Shown in pieces: positions 1 to 10,640 of a stretch of DNA of 64,000 bases. The position numbers and the translations under genes are program-made. A model generated the notes under the pieces. That model saw only the letters and a list, made by a program, of their open reading frames with translations, did no database searches and was not told where the DNA came from. The stretch covers positions 1-64,000 of the forward strand of contig MU832553.1 of NCBI GenBank assembly GCA_029204225.1, given 5' to 3'. How positions within the stretch are numbered: the first letter of the stretch is position 1; the number at the start of each line of letters is the position of its first letter. This stretch comes from Diphasiastrum complanatum. Its lineage: Eukaryota; Streptophyta; Lycopodiopsida; Lycopodiales; Lycopodiaceae.

Positions 1-206
1 TTTTAGGACTTTTAGGCCATTTTTTAAGAAACTTTTAGGCCACCTTTTTTTGGGCTTTTGGAAAAACCTTTTGCGGCCTAATACTATGTAAACTAGCCCA
101 ATATTGTTTTTGGGCATTTTTGAAAAAATTTCAAAAATAAAATTCCCCGTATTTTCATGGTACGGAATCGTTCCAGATCCCACAGAATGGGTTCCATGGG
201 AACTAA

Positions 207-208
<2 letters not shown>

Positions 209-247
<39 letters not shown>
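209..247. repeat. (TA)n microsatellite
   Basis: About twenty uninterrupted TA units follow a short stretch ending in AACTAAGGA. Length is likely to vary between individuals. Confidence 0.95.
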
Positions 248-248
<1 letters not shown>

Positions 249-648
249 TAGTGCGTTAGCCATTGTTGACGGGCGGCTAACAATTTGGGTGGCGACTTGT
301 GGTCAAGACGTGTGGATGATGCTCAGCAGTGGGTGATTGATGATCTACTTAGCCATCCTCCCCTCCTCGTGGTCTGTTTAGATTTTGATTCCCCAAAAAA
401 CATGATACATTTTTCAAACTTGAATTTGACTCTTGCAAGTTCCAAGATATGTAACTCAATACAATGATATTGAAAATGAGATTCACAAACTAAAACTTCA
501 AAGTCTTTTTCATTTTAGCATGGGTTTTCGTCGGGAGAGCTGGGCCCAAACTCTGAAGTTTGAACAATGGCCAAGTTGCCCACTTCCACTTAGACTTTTT
601 CTTCTTTCATAAATGTTACAATTTAACTCCATCTTTTCATATTCCATG

Positions 649-668
649 TTGTGTGTGTGTGTGTGTGT
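649..668. repeat. (GT)n microsatellite
   Basis: A short uninterrupted GT run of about nine to ten units in AT-rich DNA. Confidence 0.9.
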
Positions 669-1415
669 AGTTTAAAAAACCTTGTAGGGCAAATGGCCAT
701 GATCCATCTAAATTTAGGCTCAAGGCTCCAATGTTGTTTTAGTAAATGTTTCACTTGGAATTTTATATTAAGAAATGTAAATAGGCACAATCTAGTACAT
801 TTTTTAATTGGAATTCAAAATTAAAAATTTTAAAAACTGAAATTTGCATGAAAGGTCCTATCCTCTCTAAATAGTGAAATTTGAAGGGCAAGTTTTATCT
901 AGGAACGTCACACGAAGGCCATGAACATTGTCAAAGACGTCATGAAAAATAAAGCAAGAAGGGTGACCTTGAACACTAAATTTCAACACTGGTCACCAAA
1001 TGCCCAACATTCATCTAAACTTTCTAATGTGAGTCCTTGATCAAGATGTGAGAGGTAGAAACAATGTTGGACAAGTTTCAAGGAGTCAATATTGCACCTA
1101 CACTACAAACTATAAAAGACAAGACATACTTCAAATACATGAATATAAATGTATCTAACATACAAAGTGAGACCTTGTACTTGTAATTTAGATTGTTTTT
1201 CACAACACTAAGCAAGAATATTGAGAAAAAAAGAGCATGACACACCACATTCTACCTAGAGTTATTTGTTGCATCATGGAATGTTTTGTAAGATAATGTT
1301 CTTTGGGACATGCAAAACTCCACATCACATGCTTGTGTCATGTAGAATTGTGAGAGAGTATTTATTCCAAAGAACAATCAATTGCAACATTACATGTTAA
1401 TCTTGTCATGCATAA

Positions 1416-1950
1416 TGTGCTAGACCCTAAAGTTGAACTACTGCATAGTTGTGAATGATACTTGGACTTTAAGATAAAGTACCACCTATCCTCCAATAAA
1501 GGTGGGGGGGGAAGGCCCTGCCCCATGGGCCTTCCGTGTTGGGAGGGCCCTTGCCCGAGGGCGGGAGCCCGACGGCAGGGCCCGACCTACATGGAAGGCC
1601 CGAGGGGCTCGGGCCTTCCCCTGCGTAATGACACATCTGAGATTTTTCTCTCTCATAGATTCTGAGTAGAATCTCTAATGTCTTTGGACAAAATCGATGA
1701 TCCGTTTACTCAAGAATGAGAATTTTGGAAAAGAGTGCTGGTTACTTTAGATGCAAGCAAATTCCACCTCACGAGGTGCATCATAAATACAAAGAAAAAT
1801 TGAAGACTTGGCATTACGAACATGCAAGTTCAATGTTGCATGCCCTTGATGTCGTGCATACTGTATTGGACCCTAAAGTTGAGATAGATGCATAGTTGTG
1901 TAGTATATCTGGACTTTAAAGTAAAATACATCTATCATCTAGAAAAGGAA
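1416..1950. repeat. Degenerate direct duplication (two ~90-bp copies)
   Basis: Two stretches (about 1,416-1,505 and 1,861-1,950) share the same order of words: GACCCTAAAGTTGA, GCATAGTTGTG, TGGACTTTAA and then an A-rich end. The first copy runs directly into a GC-rich island at its right end; the second does not. The spacing is about 445 bp. Seen by eye; no alignment was run. Confidence 0.6.
1500..1626. repeat. GC-rich palindromic island, copy 1
   Basis: About 125 bp of very GC-rich sequence in AT-rich DNA. It contains nested inverted repeats built from AAGGCCC and GGGCCTT and ends with GGGCCTTCCCC then GCGTAATGAC. A second island at 4,970-5,055 ends almost the same way. It begins where the first copy of the 1.4/1.9-kb duplication would otherwise continue, so it looks like an insertion. 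An open frame of 67 codons crosses it but is probably incidental. Confidence 0.55.
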
Positions 1951-2148
1951 ATTCCCAAACTTTTGGACACTTATTTTAATGTTGAATTTCTTCCAAACTT
2001 CATTGGCCAACCTCAACACATAGTTGGTATTTGCAATGCAATGCAACAAAGCATAATGTCACAATATTGTGAGGCCTCAAATTGTATTTTTGGCATTGTC
2101 TTATTTAGAAAATACTCTGTTCAAGTTAGTCAAACTTGTTTATTAAGA

Positions 2149-2365
2149 AAAACAATGTTAAAGGAGATGCTTAAAATTTTGAAGTCAGAGTATAGTAAAA
2201 GATAGTACTTTAAGTCTTGGTCATATATGGAAATAGTATTTCATGGAAATTAGTTTGTGAAAAAATCAATGTTGGAAGAGGTGTTTAAAATTTTGAAGGT
2301 CGTATATAGTAGATGATAGGCATTTTTAAGTCTTGATCATACATGCAAGTACTAATTCATGCAAA
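2149..2365. repeat. Degenerate tandem repeat, period ~112 bp
   Basis: Two adjacent copies share AATGTT, then a GAGATG or GAGGTG word, TTAAAATTTTGAAG, a TATAGTA word and TTTAAGTCTTG followed by ATCATA or GTCATA. The second copy is diverged. No coding content recognised. Confidence 0.55.
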
Positions 2366-3479
2366 GTGGGACGTGAGGCCAAATAACAAAAATTATGAGT
2401 ATTCATTAATGAACATCAGCACATGCATTTACAATAAAATGCATCCTTAAGAGGACGCCTTTAGGCTTTGTGTATTGTGGATTGGTCCTTTTAGTGACCT
2501 TTGTTCTTGGTAAAATGACTCTAAAATTATGGTGAGTCTCACTTGTGTATCTTCTTGGATCATAATGTATGTTCCCAAATGTTTTGACCCTTTTGTAAGT
2601 GAAATGTTTTTGTGAATTATTATTATTATATATATATATTTCAATATATGCAAAAAGAGGGCCGAAGTCATCAATCAAATCTTATAATATGCAAGAAAAG
2701 AAAAAGAAAAGATGAGGTGAGTTCAAAAGCTCATATTGTGAGCTTCAACAATTTATGAGAACTTTGTATTCATAGACTCCCCAATATCTAGTACATACCC
2801 ATAACTCATTATTTCTTAAGCAGATTATTCAACCTTTCCAACAATATTGAATCCTCTTCATGAATGTGAAAGAATCTTTGAAACAAATCCTTTACGTATT
2901 CACAGCACATCATTCTTGTTTTACGCTATATAATATTGTGAGGTTTTTATGATGTGGATATGCACGTCACTTTGAGGTAGTCTGTCAACAACACTTACGA
3001 TTGGTGAACTTCCATGAGTTGGATTATAGCTGATCTAACGAATAACATCTTACTCTGATCCTGAATTCATTTCCTTTTGCTTTCACCAACGCTTGCTTCC
3101 TCTAAGTGTGATCTCACAGAATTTTCATATCTCCATCACCCTACACTACACCACCGCAATGACACTGATTCCATGCAGTAGCAATGCGACTTGAAACACG
3201 TGCAGTGGGAAGATGTAGAGTGACCACTGACATCTATCAGCTGTGAAGTTGTGAACATCCATCTACAGAAGTGTTCACCTACTTTTCATGATGAGATCAG
3301 CAGCAGCTGGGCTAAGAATCACGCCTGCTTCACGGAATTTGGTGGGCACCAGCTGGTCACTGCAACTCGGCGCTCAAAGAGGTCCAGAAAACATAGCGCA
3401 TATGATGATGGGTTTAGCCTAATTGATCTTCAGAAGTAATATCAGAGCATTCGTACTCCATTCCTTAACAGTCGACTCC

Positions 3480-3620
3480 TCACGGGCAGTGGGCAGTGGG
3501 GACCTGGGACTGCTCTGGGCGCTGCAGGGCTACATCTATTCTGTGGGCGTGAGGCTGCGTATGTGGCACTCGAGCACCGCCCACATATGTCCCAGGCCTG
3601 CGCTGAAGCACGGGCTTTGT
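3480..3620. other. GC-rich segment of unknown nature
   Basis: A GC-rich block with GGGCAGTGGGCAGTGGGG and CACCGCCCACATATGT. It is unlike the flanking AT-rich DNA and not clearly related to the AAGGCCC islands. Short frames on both strands (3,423-3,623 + and 3,442-3,645 -) are overlapping shadows of the same composition and are not supported as genes. Confidence 0.4.
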
Positions 3621-3636
3621 TGACGTACCACAAAAA

Positions 3637-3688
3637 TGCAGGCATCGTAGCTACTATGATTTCGTGCAGGCATCGTAGCTACTATGAC
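3637..3688. repeat. Tandem duplication, 28-bp unit
   Basis: The word TGCAGGCATCGTAGCTACTA occurs at 3,637 and again at 3,665 with only a few spacer bases between. Each copy holds the palindromic core TAGCTA. Confidence 0.9.
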
Positions 3689-4969
3689 GATCAGGAATCA
3701 CAATAAACAAAAGCAATTATGAATTCTACAAGAAAAGAAGTATATCCTTGGCTCACACACAAGAATAGTAGAACAAAGTTCAAATGCGTGCTATTTACTT
3801 GGCTATATGTATCTACCAAGTACTACATTTTTCTTCTCTTGTTCAGGGTTTAGGGCGGTGTTCTAAAAACCAACTTCAAGGATGACGTTGATTATCCTTT
3901 TATAAAATTGTTGTCATATAACTTTTCAAGGAGATTACATCTTTCAATGGCAAGAGAGACTTTTGGAGGATGCATACTCCATTCTTTATGTGTTGGATGC
4001 ACAAATGTTTGACATTAATGCTAGCAATGAATTGGCCTGCAATACCAGGGATACTCGTTGTGAAAAGGGACATAAAGGACGGGGTTGATAATTGTTAGAT
4101 TTTGAACTTCAAACTTTTATACAATAAACTACAAATTTGGATTAGGACAATAAGCAGAAAACATGCATATTTTGACAATTTGAATATTTACACACATTCC
4201 AACAGTTTGGATTTTTTGTCACATTGAGTCCAAAACAGAGCTGCACGAACTTCATAAAATTCGAACAAAATTTGAGCAAGATTAGGATTGGAGTCTAGCA
4301 ATCTTCAAACATATTTGAGGATGCTTGAACACATTTGAACATTATTCGAAGGAAATTCAAGACAGTTTCGAGCTGATTAAGGACAATTTCAAGCTTAAGG
4401 GACATCCCTAATTCTTACATAATGTCTTAACATGTCACATCTGCCCCACTGACACGACCTTCACCTTTTTGGATAAAAGGACTGAATTAACAAAAAGACA
4501 TTCAACAGAAAGCAGGTACGGAGGTGAAGATCAAAAATATGGACTAAACAGTGGCTTCAGTCGAATACAAGATTGAATTAGAATAATTTTGAAAAGAAAA
4601 TAGGTAGCGCTAAGCGTTTGAGTCCTTAGAGAGATAGCTTTCAATGAAAATACATGAATCTTGTGCATAGACGGTAAACTTGTAATTTTTCTGATTCATC
4701 ATGATCCTAGGTGCAACCAGTTTCCTCTTAGTTCATTTGTGTGAGTTTTGCTGAACGTTGAATTTTATTTGTAAAATATAAGAAATTAGAACTGTAGTAC
4801 TGATAGAATCAGTTCTATGTGCATTTTTGGTCTGTCTATTGTACGATTCGTACAAAGGCCTATTTGTGCTTCCTCATCATTCTTTCAAAATAGGCCACTA
4901 GTAGTTTATGATTTATGATTGTTTGTCCAAGATTCATCTAGACATATCTAGATGTTTTAGGTATAGGGT

Positions 4970-5055
4970 AAGGCCCCCGGGCGGGGGCCTTCCAAGATGG
5001 CCGGAGGCACTCGAGGCCGCCTCCCAGCCCGCTTGGGGGCCTTCCCCTTCGTAAT
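4970..5055. repeat. GC-rich palindromic island, copy 2
   Basis: Begins TAAGGCCCCCGGGCGGGGGC and ends GGGGGCCTTCCCCTTCGTAA, so the two ends are partly complementary. The end matches that of the island at 1,500-1,626. Flanks are AT-rich. Short size, palindromic ends and two copies suggest a small mobile GC cluster, but no target duplication could be confirmed by eye. Confidence 0.5.
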
Positions 5056-6010
5056 AACCTCAGATTTGTTTTTAAATTTTAGAAGTGTTTCTAAATATAG
5101 GAAATTTGAATTTCGGTGACATTCCAAACATAGCAGGATTTCAAATGTACAACTTTTTAAACTAGAAAGTGAATCTTACATTTTTGTAAGGTGCTTTAGT
5201 TACTTTCTAAAAATAGTAATAGCACCTTACAATGTGTAATGTATTTAATGCTCCATAAAATCATGTACAGGTGCAATTTTATGCCATTTAAGGCATCCTC
5301 CAAATACACTCTAAAAAAATCTTGACAGCCACTCACAAAATGGCTTATAACATAATGCATAAGATTAGCATTGTTCTTTATGGTATGAAAGATAGTTTGG
5401 AAGCATAATTAAATGCTACTAATGGGAGAGGGCCTATGAAGCCTAATAGATGGAAGTGACGCCTTTCTAGCAAATGGTTATGATAAAGAAGAGGTTGAAT
5501 GGGTAAAAAGAGGCGATTAAGCTGCCTCCATCATTTCTTTGTCCCTCTCAAAAGAGATATTGATGTCAAATGAAGATTGTCTAATGAGCATATATGGCCA
5601 AAATTGCAAAATAAATATGAGAGCAGAATAGGAATTGAGGTTTTGCATCTTAGTAACCACCTTCTAAGCATGAAGTGGGAAAGGTGATTTTAGAAGATTC
5701 TTGAGACGATTCTTCTAACAGATTCCAGCCATAATAAGTGTACGAGGAATCTCACAAATATATGGGAACAAAAGCATGGTTGAGTCGGCAAAAAACTTAA
5801 ATTTACTTGAAATGTAATGTCAGAGAAGGTGCATTGTACTCGCAAGCCTATGGTGCAAGAATTAGAGGTAGATTCACTCTCGAATGGGCCCAAAGTGAAA
5901 AGGGACCCCCCAAGTAGTTAAAATGCAATTTGGTTTTAAAAACTTTGCAAAGTCAAGTTATTATGGCACATGGTTTTGGGTGAACCAAAAACCCTAACTC
6001 TAGGAATGTC

Positions 6011-6067
6011 TATATAAGGTCATGTGACACCATTTTTTAGCCACCTTTTTCATTTGAGAATAATAGA

Positions 6068-6121
<54 letters not shown>
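6011..6121 (+). promoter_or_regulatory. TATA-like box followed by a (GA)n tract
   Basis: TATATAAG at 6,011-6,018 is followed about 50 bases later by a (GA)n run at 6,071-6,121. A TATA box just ahead of a purine-rich transcribed leader is typical of plant promoters and of retrotransposon U3/R regions. No following gene is evident except a decayed gag remnant at about 6,535. This is a pattern call only. Confidence 0.3.
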
Positions 6122-6124
<3 letters not shown>

Positions 6125-6534
6125 CTCCTCCTTCCTATCTTTTGCTTGCAAAGGCCCTCCTCTTTTGAATGTGTGTGATTCTTGTGGATGATGAATGTTT
6201 GTTATGCTTTTGTTAATCATGCTATCACAATGGCAAATGATCTTTAGCACTTACATTCATATTTACAAGCATAGATGATCCAACTATCGATCTCAAAAAT
6301 CATCTTGATATAACTTATCAATTTGATGGATGAAACTCAGATTATGTAAGACATTGTAAGACATTAGAACTCTCTGAACCCTTAGGATCTATTTTTAGTG
6401 AAACATCTAAAAGTCACTACTCTACTGATTATAAAGAATTTCCATCATCTGAAGATTTTCAATCTCAAGAGATGGATCAAGAAGATTAAGATTGTGGACT
6501 TCCAACACCATGTCCTATAATCAGAAGAATATCT

Positions 6535-6662
6535 CGATTGGAGATACCAATGGAGTCACTGATCCAATCAAAAAAATTTAGATCTACACATAAGCTTGTG
6601 AGATCTATGGTGAAGTTAATCTAGAGGACAAGCTTTAGCTATTTCTAAGGACACTTACGAGA
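6535..6662 (+). pseudogene. Ty3/gypsy gag remnant
   Basis: Read in one plus-strand frame with two stops, this short stretch gives a TDP word, then an IY..ACEIYGE word, then a DKL word followed by LF. That order matches the gag of gypsy elements D (around 29,750-29,850) and E (around 47,870-47,990), where the corresponding words are DPIRFLQIY, CEIYDE and KLMLFP. It is the only coding trace of gypsy origin on the plus strand here; neighbouring element A is on the minus strand. Too short and decayed to say more. Confidence 0.5.
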
Positions 6663-7650
6663 TCAGCGCACGCGCACAATTGGACCTAGTTTAATGACTG
6701 GGCCTCATGCATGTTAATATAGTATATTACTTTTCTCATTAATAGATGATATTTAGCAACATTCAAGTGAAAATACTAAGAGAACACCCACTTGGAAGCT
6801 TGTTCTCCACCAGGAAGAACAGACGGATCGATCTGTACTATTTAGTCGGTGAAAGTCTTGTAGCTCCAAATCCTTCAATCTTCATGTGATTTTTAAGCAC
6901 TTAAATCCACTTTTCAGCTCACTACAATCAAACTAACTCTCGCAGGCTCTTTTGTGTTTTTCTGTCAATGAGATGAAACTTCAGAATTCTCTACAAAGGG
7001 TACTTCCTACTAGAACTGAAAAATTTGATGTTTGCGTGGGTTCTGCCTTCGTTTTTTGCCTTTCTAATCCGCCTTCGTTTTCACCTTTCTGGTCTTGGGA
7101 AATTTCGTAGAAGCACTTTTTTGGGGAACTAACTCTCGCAGACTTCTCTGTGTCACTATCTCAGTGAGATGGAGCTTCAGAAATCTCTGCGAAGATTAGT
7201 TTTGAGTTTTGAAACTTTTTTAATTTTTACAAGAGATTTTTGGATTTTATGGGTTTTTCTTTGATTTTTCAAAATCTTTTGGGAAGTAACTCTCGTAGGC
7301 TTCAATGCAGGTGTGGGACTTGTACCCTGGAGCTGTTGCCAGTCATGAGAAGGTTGGTTCCCACTAGTTTTTGAATACTAAGGTCTGAAGTAGTTTTTGG
7401 CCACTTTTTCCTCCAAAATGTAGATCTGAAAGTTTTTAATGGTTTCTTCAATGTTGTAAATGGATGCCAAGCCCTTAGAGGTTGCTTTAGGTCTCCACTA
7501 CCACTCCACATCTCCTCCACTAGCTAAGAATAGTCCAATCACAAGAATGCACAAAAAACAAGGTCTAATTTACCCCCAAATCCACCTAAAACACACTAAA
7601 AAAACAAAAGCAACTAAAAAGACAACTAAAGCTAGTTAGTAATGGCCTAT

Positions 7651-7667
7651 CCCCGCCAACGACACCA
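7651..7667 (-). promoter_or_regulatory. Primer-binding site of gypsy A
   Basis: On the minus strand this reads TGGTGTCGTTGGCGGGG, one base after the LTR end in CA. Gypsy D has TGGCGCTGTTGCCGGGA in the same position. Sites of this TGGCGCCGTTGCC type are usual for Tat/Athila-side gypsy elements. A's copy has drifted at several positions. Confidence 0.75.
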
Positions 7668-7668
7668 C

Positions 7669-7840
7669 TGTAGGTTGTAGATTCTATGTTGAGCAGCCCT
7701 TTGCCTATCAAGAAGGGTTATAACACAAAGGATAGGTTCCTAGCTATACTTAATTACTAGTTTGGATGCTTCCTAACTCTAGTTTAACACTGCCCCACTT
7801 CTAACTGTACTTTTACTAACACTAACACATAAAGATTGAA

Positions 7841-7912
<72 letters not shown>

Positions 7913-8476
7913 TAGCTCATGTGCTCAACCTAGCATGCTAATGGAGAAACCTTTAACTGTTACAAACCAAGAACAATAGCGAATGGAAATCAAATAGCAA
8001 CCACAATGAAAAAGCAAGAGCATGCAAGAATAGCACATAAAAATGCTTGGGCTCTCAAAATAGTAGAGTCTCCTCCTCTCAAATAACATGTAAAATGGTG
8101 TACAATGGGTGCCTTTTTATCTTTGGGGTGGCCCTTGCTCCTTGCTTCCTATTGGCTACTTGAAAGAAGGTAGGATTGCAATCCACACCCTTCACAAGAA
8201 ACACAAACTAATCAATGTTGTAGGAAGAAACACACCCCACTTACCACCATTTGACTTTTGACGAATTACAGAAACTTAGGAACTTAAGTTAAGCTTAAAC
8301 TTTGGCCTTTTAATATTGTTTTAATTACATGGCCCAAAGTCAAGTTTATTCCAAAAATAATTATTTACAAGTGCTCATTGGGCCATGGGCTTACACGCAC
8401 AGGATGCCACGACCCTCGCAACTTATTTCTATTTTTTCCAACAAATTTATTTCTTTACACGGGAATACCCCCAACA
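7669..8476 (-). repeat. 5' LTR of gypsy A (~808 bp)
   Basis: Starts TGTTGGGGGTATTCCC on the minus strand and ends in CTACA before the primer site. The order of words (GCGAGGG, TGGCATCCTG, GTAAGCCCATGGCCCAATGA, ATAAACTTGACTT) matches D's LTRs at 27,454 and 37,066. A TATA-like GATAAAAAGG lies near 8,118 on the minus strand. Length is close to D's 810 bp. Confidence 0.8.
7844..7911. repeat. (AG)n microsatellite inside the A LTR
   Basis: About 34 AG units on the plus strand, CT on the element's sense strand. D's LTR has only a short CT-rich stretch at the equivalent place (about 28,010-28,070), so the tract probably expanded after or during the history of this copy. Confidence 0.9.
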
Positions 8477-9199
8477 CTTGTTGGCCCACCCTAAGCTCTT
8501 TTCCAAAATTTTCCTCACTAGAAACTCACTTGATGCTCACAAAGACACAAGCGGCAAGTACCCATTGATCTTGATTCACAGATTTTTTTTAAGAAGGATT
8601 CTACAAAACGATGCTCAAGAAAATTGATTTTGATTTGAACCTAGAAACTCACAAAGGTTCCACTTGTCTTTATTACCTCAAATTTGAATTCTAGCACACT
8701 TAATGGACTTCTAGCCACTATTCTTACACTCCCTCACAAAGATGAAATGAAGATTAGATGAGAATCTATCAAAGACTTATCAAATCCTATCACTTTTCAT
8801 CATTTTTTGACTAAATCTCACTCACACTTCTTGATGTACTTTCAATAACTATAAATCACTTTTAAAGGACTTCATTTCAGTCTAGATCAATTAGATCTCA
8901 TGAACCAAAGTCAAATCTAATTAATGGCACTCAATCTTGGTAGCTTTTCCTAGGATTAGCACCAAAAAAACTCATCAAGAACTCACAAATTGGATTTTTA
9001 TGGATCAAATGAATATTGTGCATTAAATGTAGGTTTAGAGGTGCCCACATGTGTGGAAAGTACGGATTTGGATCCTTACGTAGTTTGGAATCAATCCCTC
9101 ACCAAAGTTGAGACTCTAGCTCGCCCTCTCAATACTAGTTTTAATCACCAATTTAAAAATGGATTTGCTATATATCAATGGTTTATATTCTAGTACTTG
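8477..9199 (-). other. Copia untranslated leader, truncated
   Basis: About 720 bp lying directly downstream, on the minus strand, of the copia primer site at 9,211-9,200. Copia J has a leader of similar length (about 800 bp) between primer site and gag start. No gag start is reached: the sequence stops at the LTR of gypsy A at 8,476. Short frames here are not supported as genes. Confidence 0.5.
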
Positions 9200-9211
9200 G
9201 CTCTGATACCA
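9200..9211 (-). promoter_or_regulatory. Copia primer-binding site (tRNA-Met type)
   Basis: The minus strand reads TGGTATCAGAGC directly after the LTR end TTTTCACA. This is the standard plant Ty1/copia primer site, complementary to initiator tRNA-Met. Confidence 0.9.
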
Positions 9212-9760
9212 TGTGAAAAGTTTTTACACTTGGTGTGTGTGGTCTGTGAAAAATTCAGATTCTAAGTGGATCTAAGATCCCAAATGATTTGACTAAGATC
9301 TTTGCACAACAAGCTACAAAAGCTAGAAATGGAAGCATCCTAATGCACAAGAACTTGAACAAGCATTCAAAGAACAAAAGAAACTAAAGTAAGGTACTGT
9401 TGGCGGCCAAAAATAACAGCATACAGGCCTTACTACATCAGCCTACCACTTTTGAAAAGCTCCTAAGATCATACACAATAGCTTGAAGACAATACACAAA
9501 GCAATGCTCTCTCTCCTCTCTCTAGAACTTAGGACCCAATTTTAGGACACCACTAGCCTAAAATAGCCAATTTTGGCCTATATGTCCAAATGACATTATT
9601 TTGGTGTCATTTCGAAGGTCCTGAAGTTTGAAACTTCTTCAATATGAAAAAAAAGTATCTAGACCTGTTCCACATGTGTGAAAGGTCATATCCAAAACTA
9701 TATGCCAAAATTACCAAATTTGGCCTAAAACTAGTCAAGGAAATGTTGACAATTTTCACA
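9212..9760 (-). repeat. Copia LTR (549 bp) flanked by both PPT and PBS
   Basis: On the minus strand it starts TGTGAAAATT at 9,760 and ends TTTTCACA at 9,212, so the termini are inverted repeats of eight bases. Its upstream neighbour is a polypurine tract, as for a 3' LTR. Its downstream neighbour is a primer site, as for a 5' LTR. The same LTR therefore closes one internal region (toward G) and opens another (the leader at 8,477-9,199). This is the product expected of LTR-LTR recombination between tandem copies. Confidence 0.85.
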
Positions 9761-9772
9761 CTCCCTTTTCAA
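9761..9772 (-). promoter_or_regulatory. Copia polypurine tract
   Basis: The minus strand reads GAAAAGGGAG immediately ahead of the LTR start TGTGAAAATT. It marks the 3' end of the internal region of element G. Confidence 0.85.
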
Positions 9773-10526
9773 CTTTGCTTGCTAGGTTTACAACACTTCT
9801 TTGATCTAACTTAAGAATGATTTCCATATTAAGGATAGATCTCCTCTCAATGATCCTAATATGTACAAAACAATAAACTTCATAATTGATATAGATAATA
9901 CTGTCCATGTTGGATGTTTCACTATTTCTTACATCAATTTTACATTTCAAGATGAAACTAGTACATGAAGAATAACATAGAATGGAAATGGAATGATTCC
10001 TCCTTGTTTCCACCTTTGAAATCTCTGTAGAAATGCAGCAAATATGTAACAAATGAAAGTGATAAATGCTTGCTTGCATGTCTTCTCCATATTTCACTTC
10101 TTGTGCAGTCTATGTGTTGAAATCCACCATGAATGGGCCTCCATTGCCTTCTTGCCACGAAGAACCATCAAGCCTTGGAAATACATGAGTAAAAGAGTAC
10201 AACAATGATGCTAATCCAGCTCCATAAGACTCCACATAACTAGTAGGTAGCACTAGTCCTTCTTCAAGATCCATTATTGGATACAGAAAGATGATCATAG
10301 ATTCACCAAATTTTGACAATTTCCACTCATTGACATAACATAGCTCAAACATAAAGTTAGATGAGTAAAGTAGGTCTGAACAAGACTTTCTTGATGCTCC
10401 TTTGCCTTTACTTGAGTCTTCTATAACCTGCAAAAACAGATCCTTAGTGCATTGGCCATTTGATTCTTCTTTGATGCTCTTGACTAGCTTCAAATTGCCA
10501 ATTTTTAATTGGTGTTGATGAAGCAC
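9773..10526 (-). pseudogene. 3' internal part of copia G, non-RT open frame
   Basis: Between the K insertion and G's polypurine tract. An open frame runs from 10,526 to 10,110 and is in register with the G frame on the far side of K once K and one copy of AGCAC are removed. It contains LHQHQLKIG and a Lys/Ser-rich stretch. I recognise neither reverse transcriptase nor RNase H in it, although both should follow at this place in a copia polyprotein. Either RT was replaced or deleted, or this is a non-autonomous copia with a different 3' part. A second frame (10,097-9,756) has no recognisable domain. Confidence 0.5.
10522..10526. repeat. Left target-site duplication of K (AGCAC)
   Basis: AGCAC directly precedes the left end TGTGATGCC of insertion K. 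The same five bases directly follow its right end at 12,876-12,880. Confidence 0.85.
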
Positions 10527-10640
10527 TGTGATGCCACGAAACTATTTAATATTGAATATCAACGTAAATATGGCATGATATACTCGGAAATGAAGATATG
10601 AGCCGGATATAAATCATGAAGAGGCCTAAGTCATTTTACT
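10527..10640 (+). repeat. Inverted LTR (U3) fragment forming the left end of K
   Basis: Matches the first ~107 bp of the K LTR (12,875 to about 12,765, minus) through the words TGTGATGCCACGAAA, AATATTGAATATCAACG, ATATGGCATGATATACTCG, AAATCATGAAGAGG and AAGTCATTTT, but lies in the opposite orientation. Homology stops where gag begins. Confidence 0.85.

Larger units (their letters stand above)
1..6000. other. AT-rich intergenic DNA without a supported gene
   Basis: No frame in this stretch carries a domain or motif I recognise. Open frames are short (up to about 105 codons, 1,888-2,205 +) and have the AT-rich composition of the surroundings. It holds simple repeats, degenerate duplications and GC-rich islands, listed separately. 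Old, unrecognisable transposon sequence is the likely content, but that is inference. Exons of a long-intron gene cannot be excluded. Confidence 0.5.
6850..8476 (-). mobile_element. Gypsy element A: 5' LTR, primer site and leader only
   Basis: This is the 5' end of a minus-strand Ty3/gypsy element of the same family group as D. It has an LTR (8,476 to 7,669), a one-base spacer, a primer-binding site (7,667 to 7,651) and a leader down to about 6,850. The leader carries the AACTCTCGCAG words and an AGTGGATTTAAGTGCT stretch close to D's leader. The element ends before gag, so it is a truncated, non-coding remnant. A long (AG)n expansion sits inside its LTR. Confidence 0.75.

Noticed and set aside
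1888-2205. 105-codon plus-strand frame as a possible small gene
   Set aside because: No domain, Lys/Asn/Ile-rich as expected for AT-rich DNA, and it overlaps two degenerate duplications.
6050-6250. Minus-strand frame with a Ser-Leu repeat
   Set aside because: Product of the (GA)n microsatellite only.
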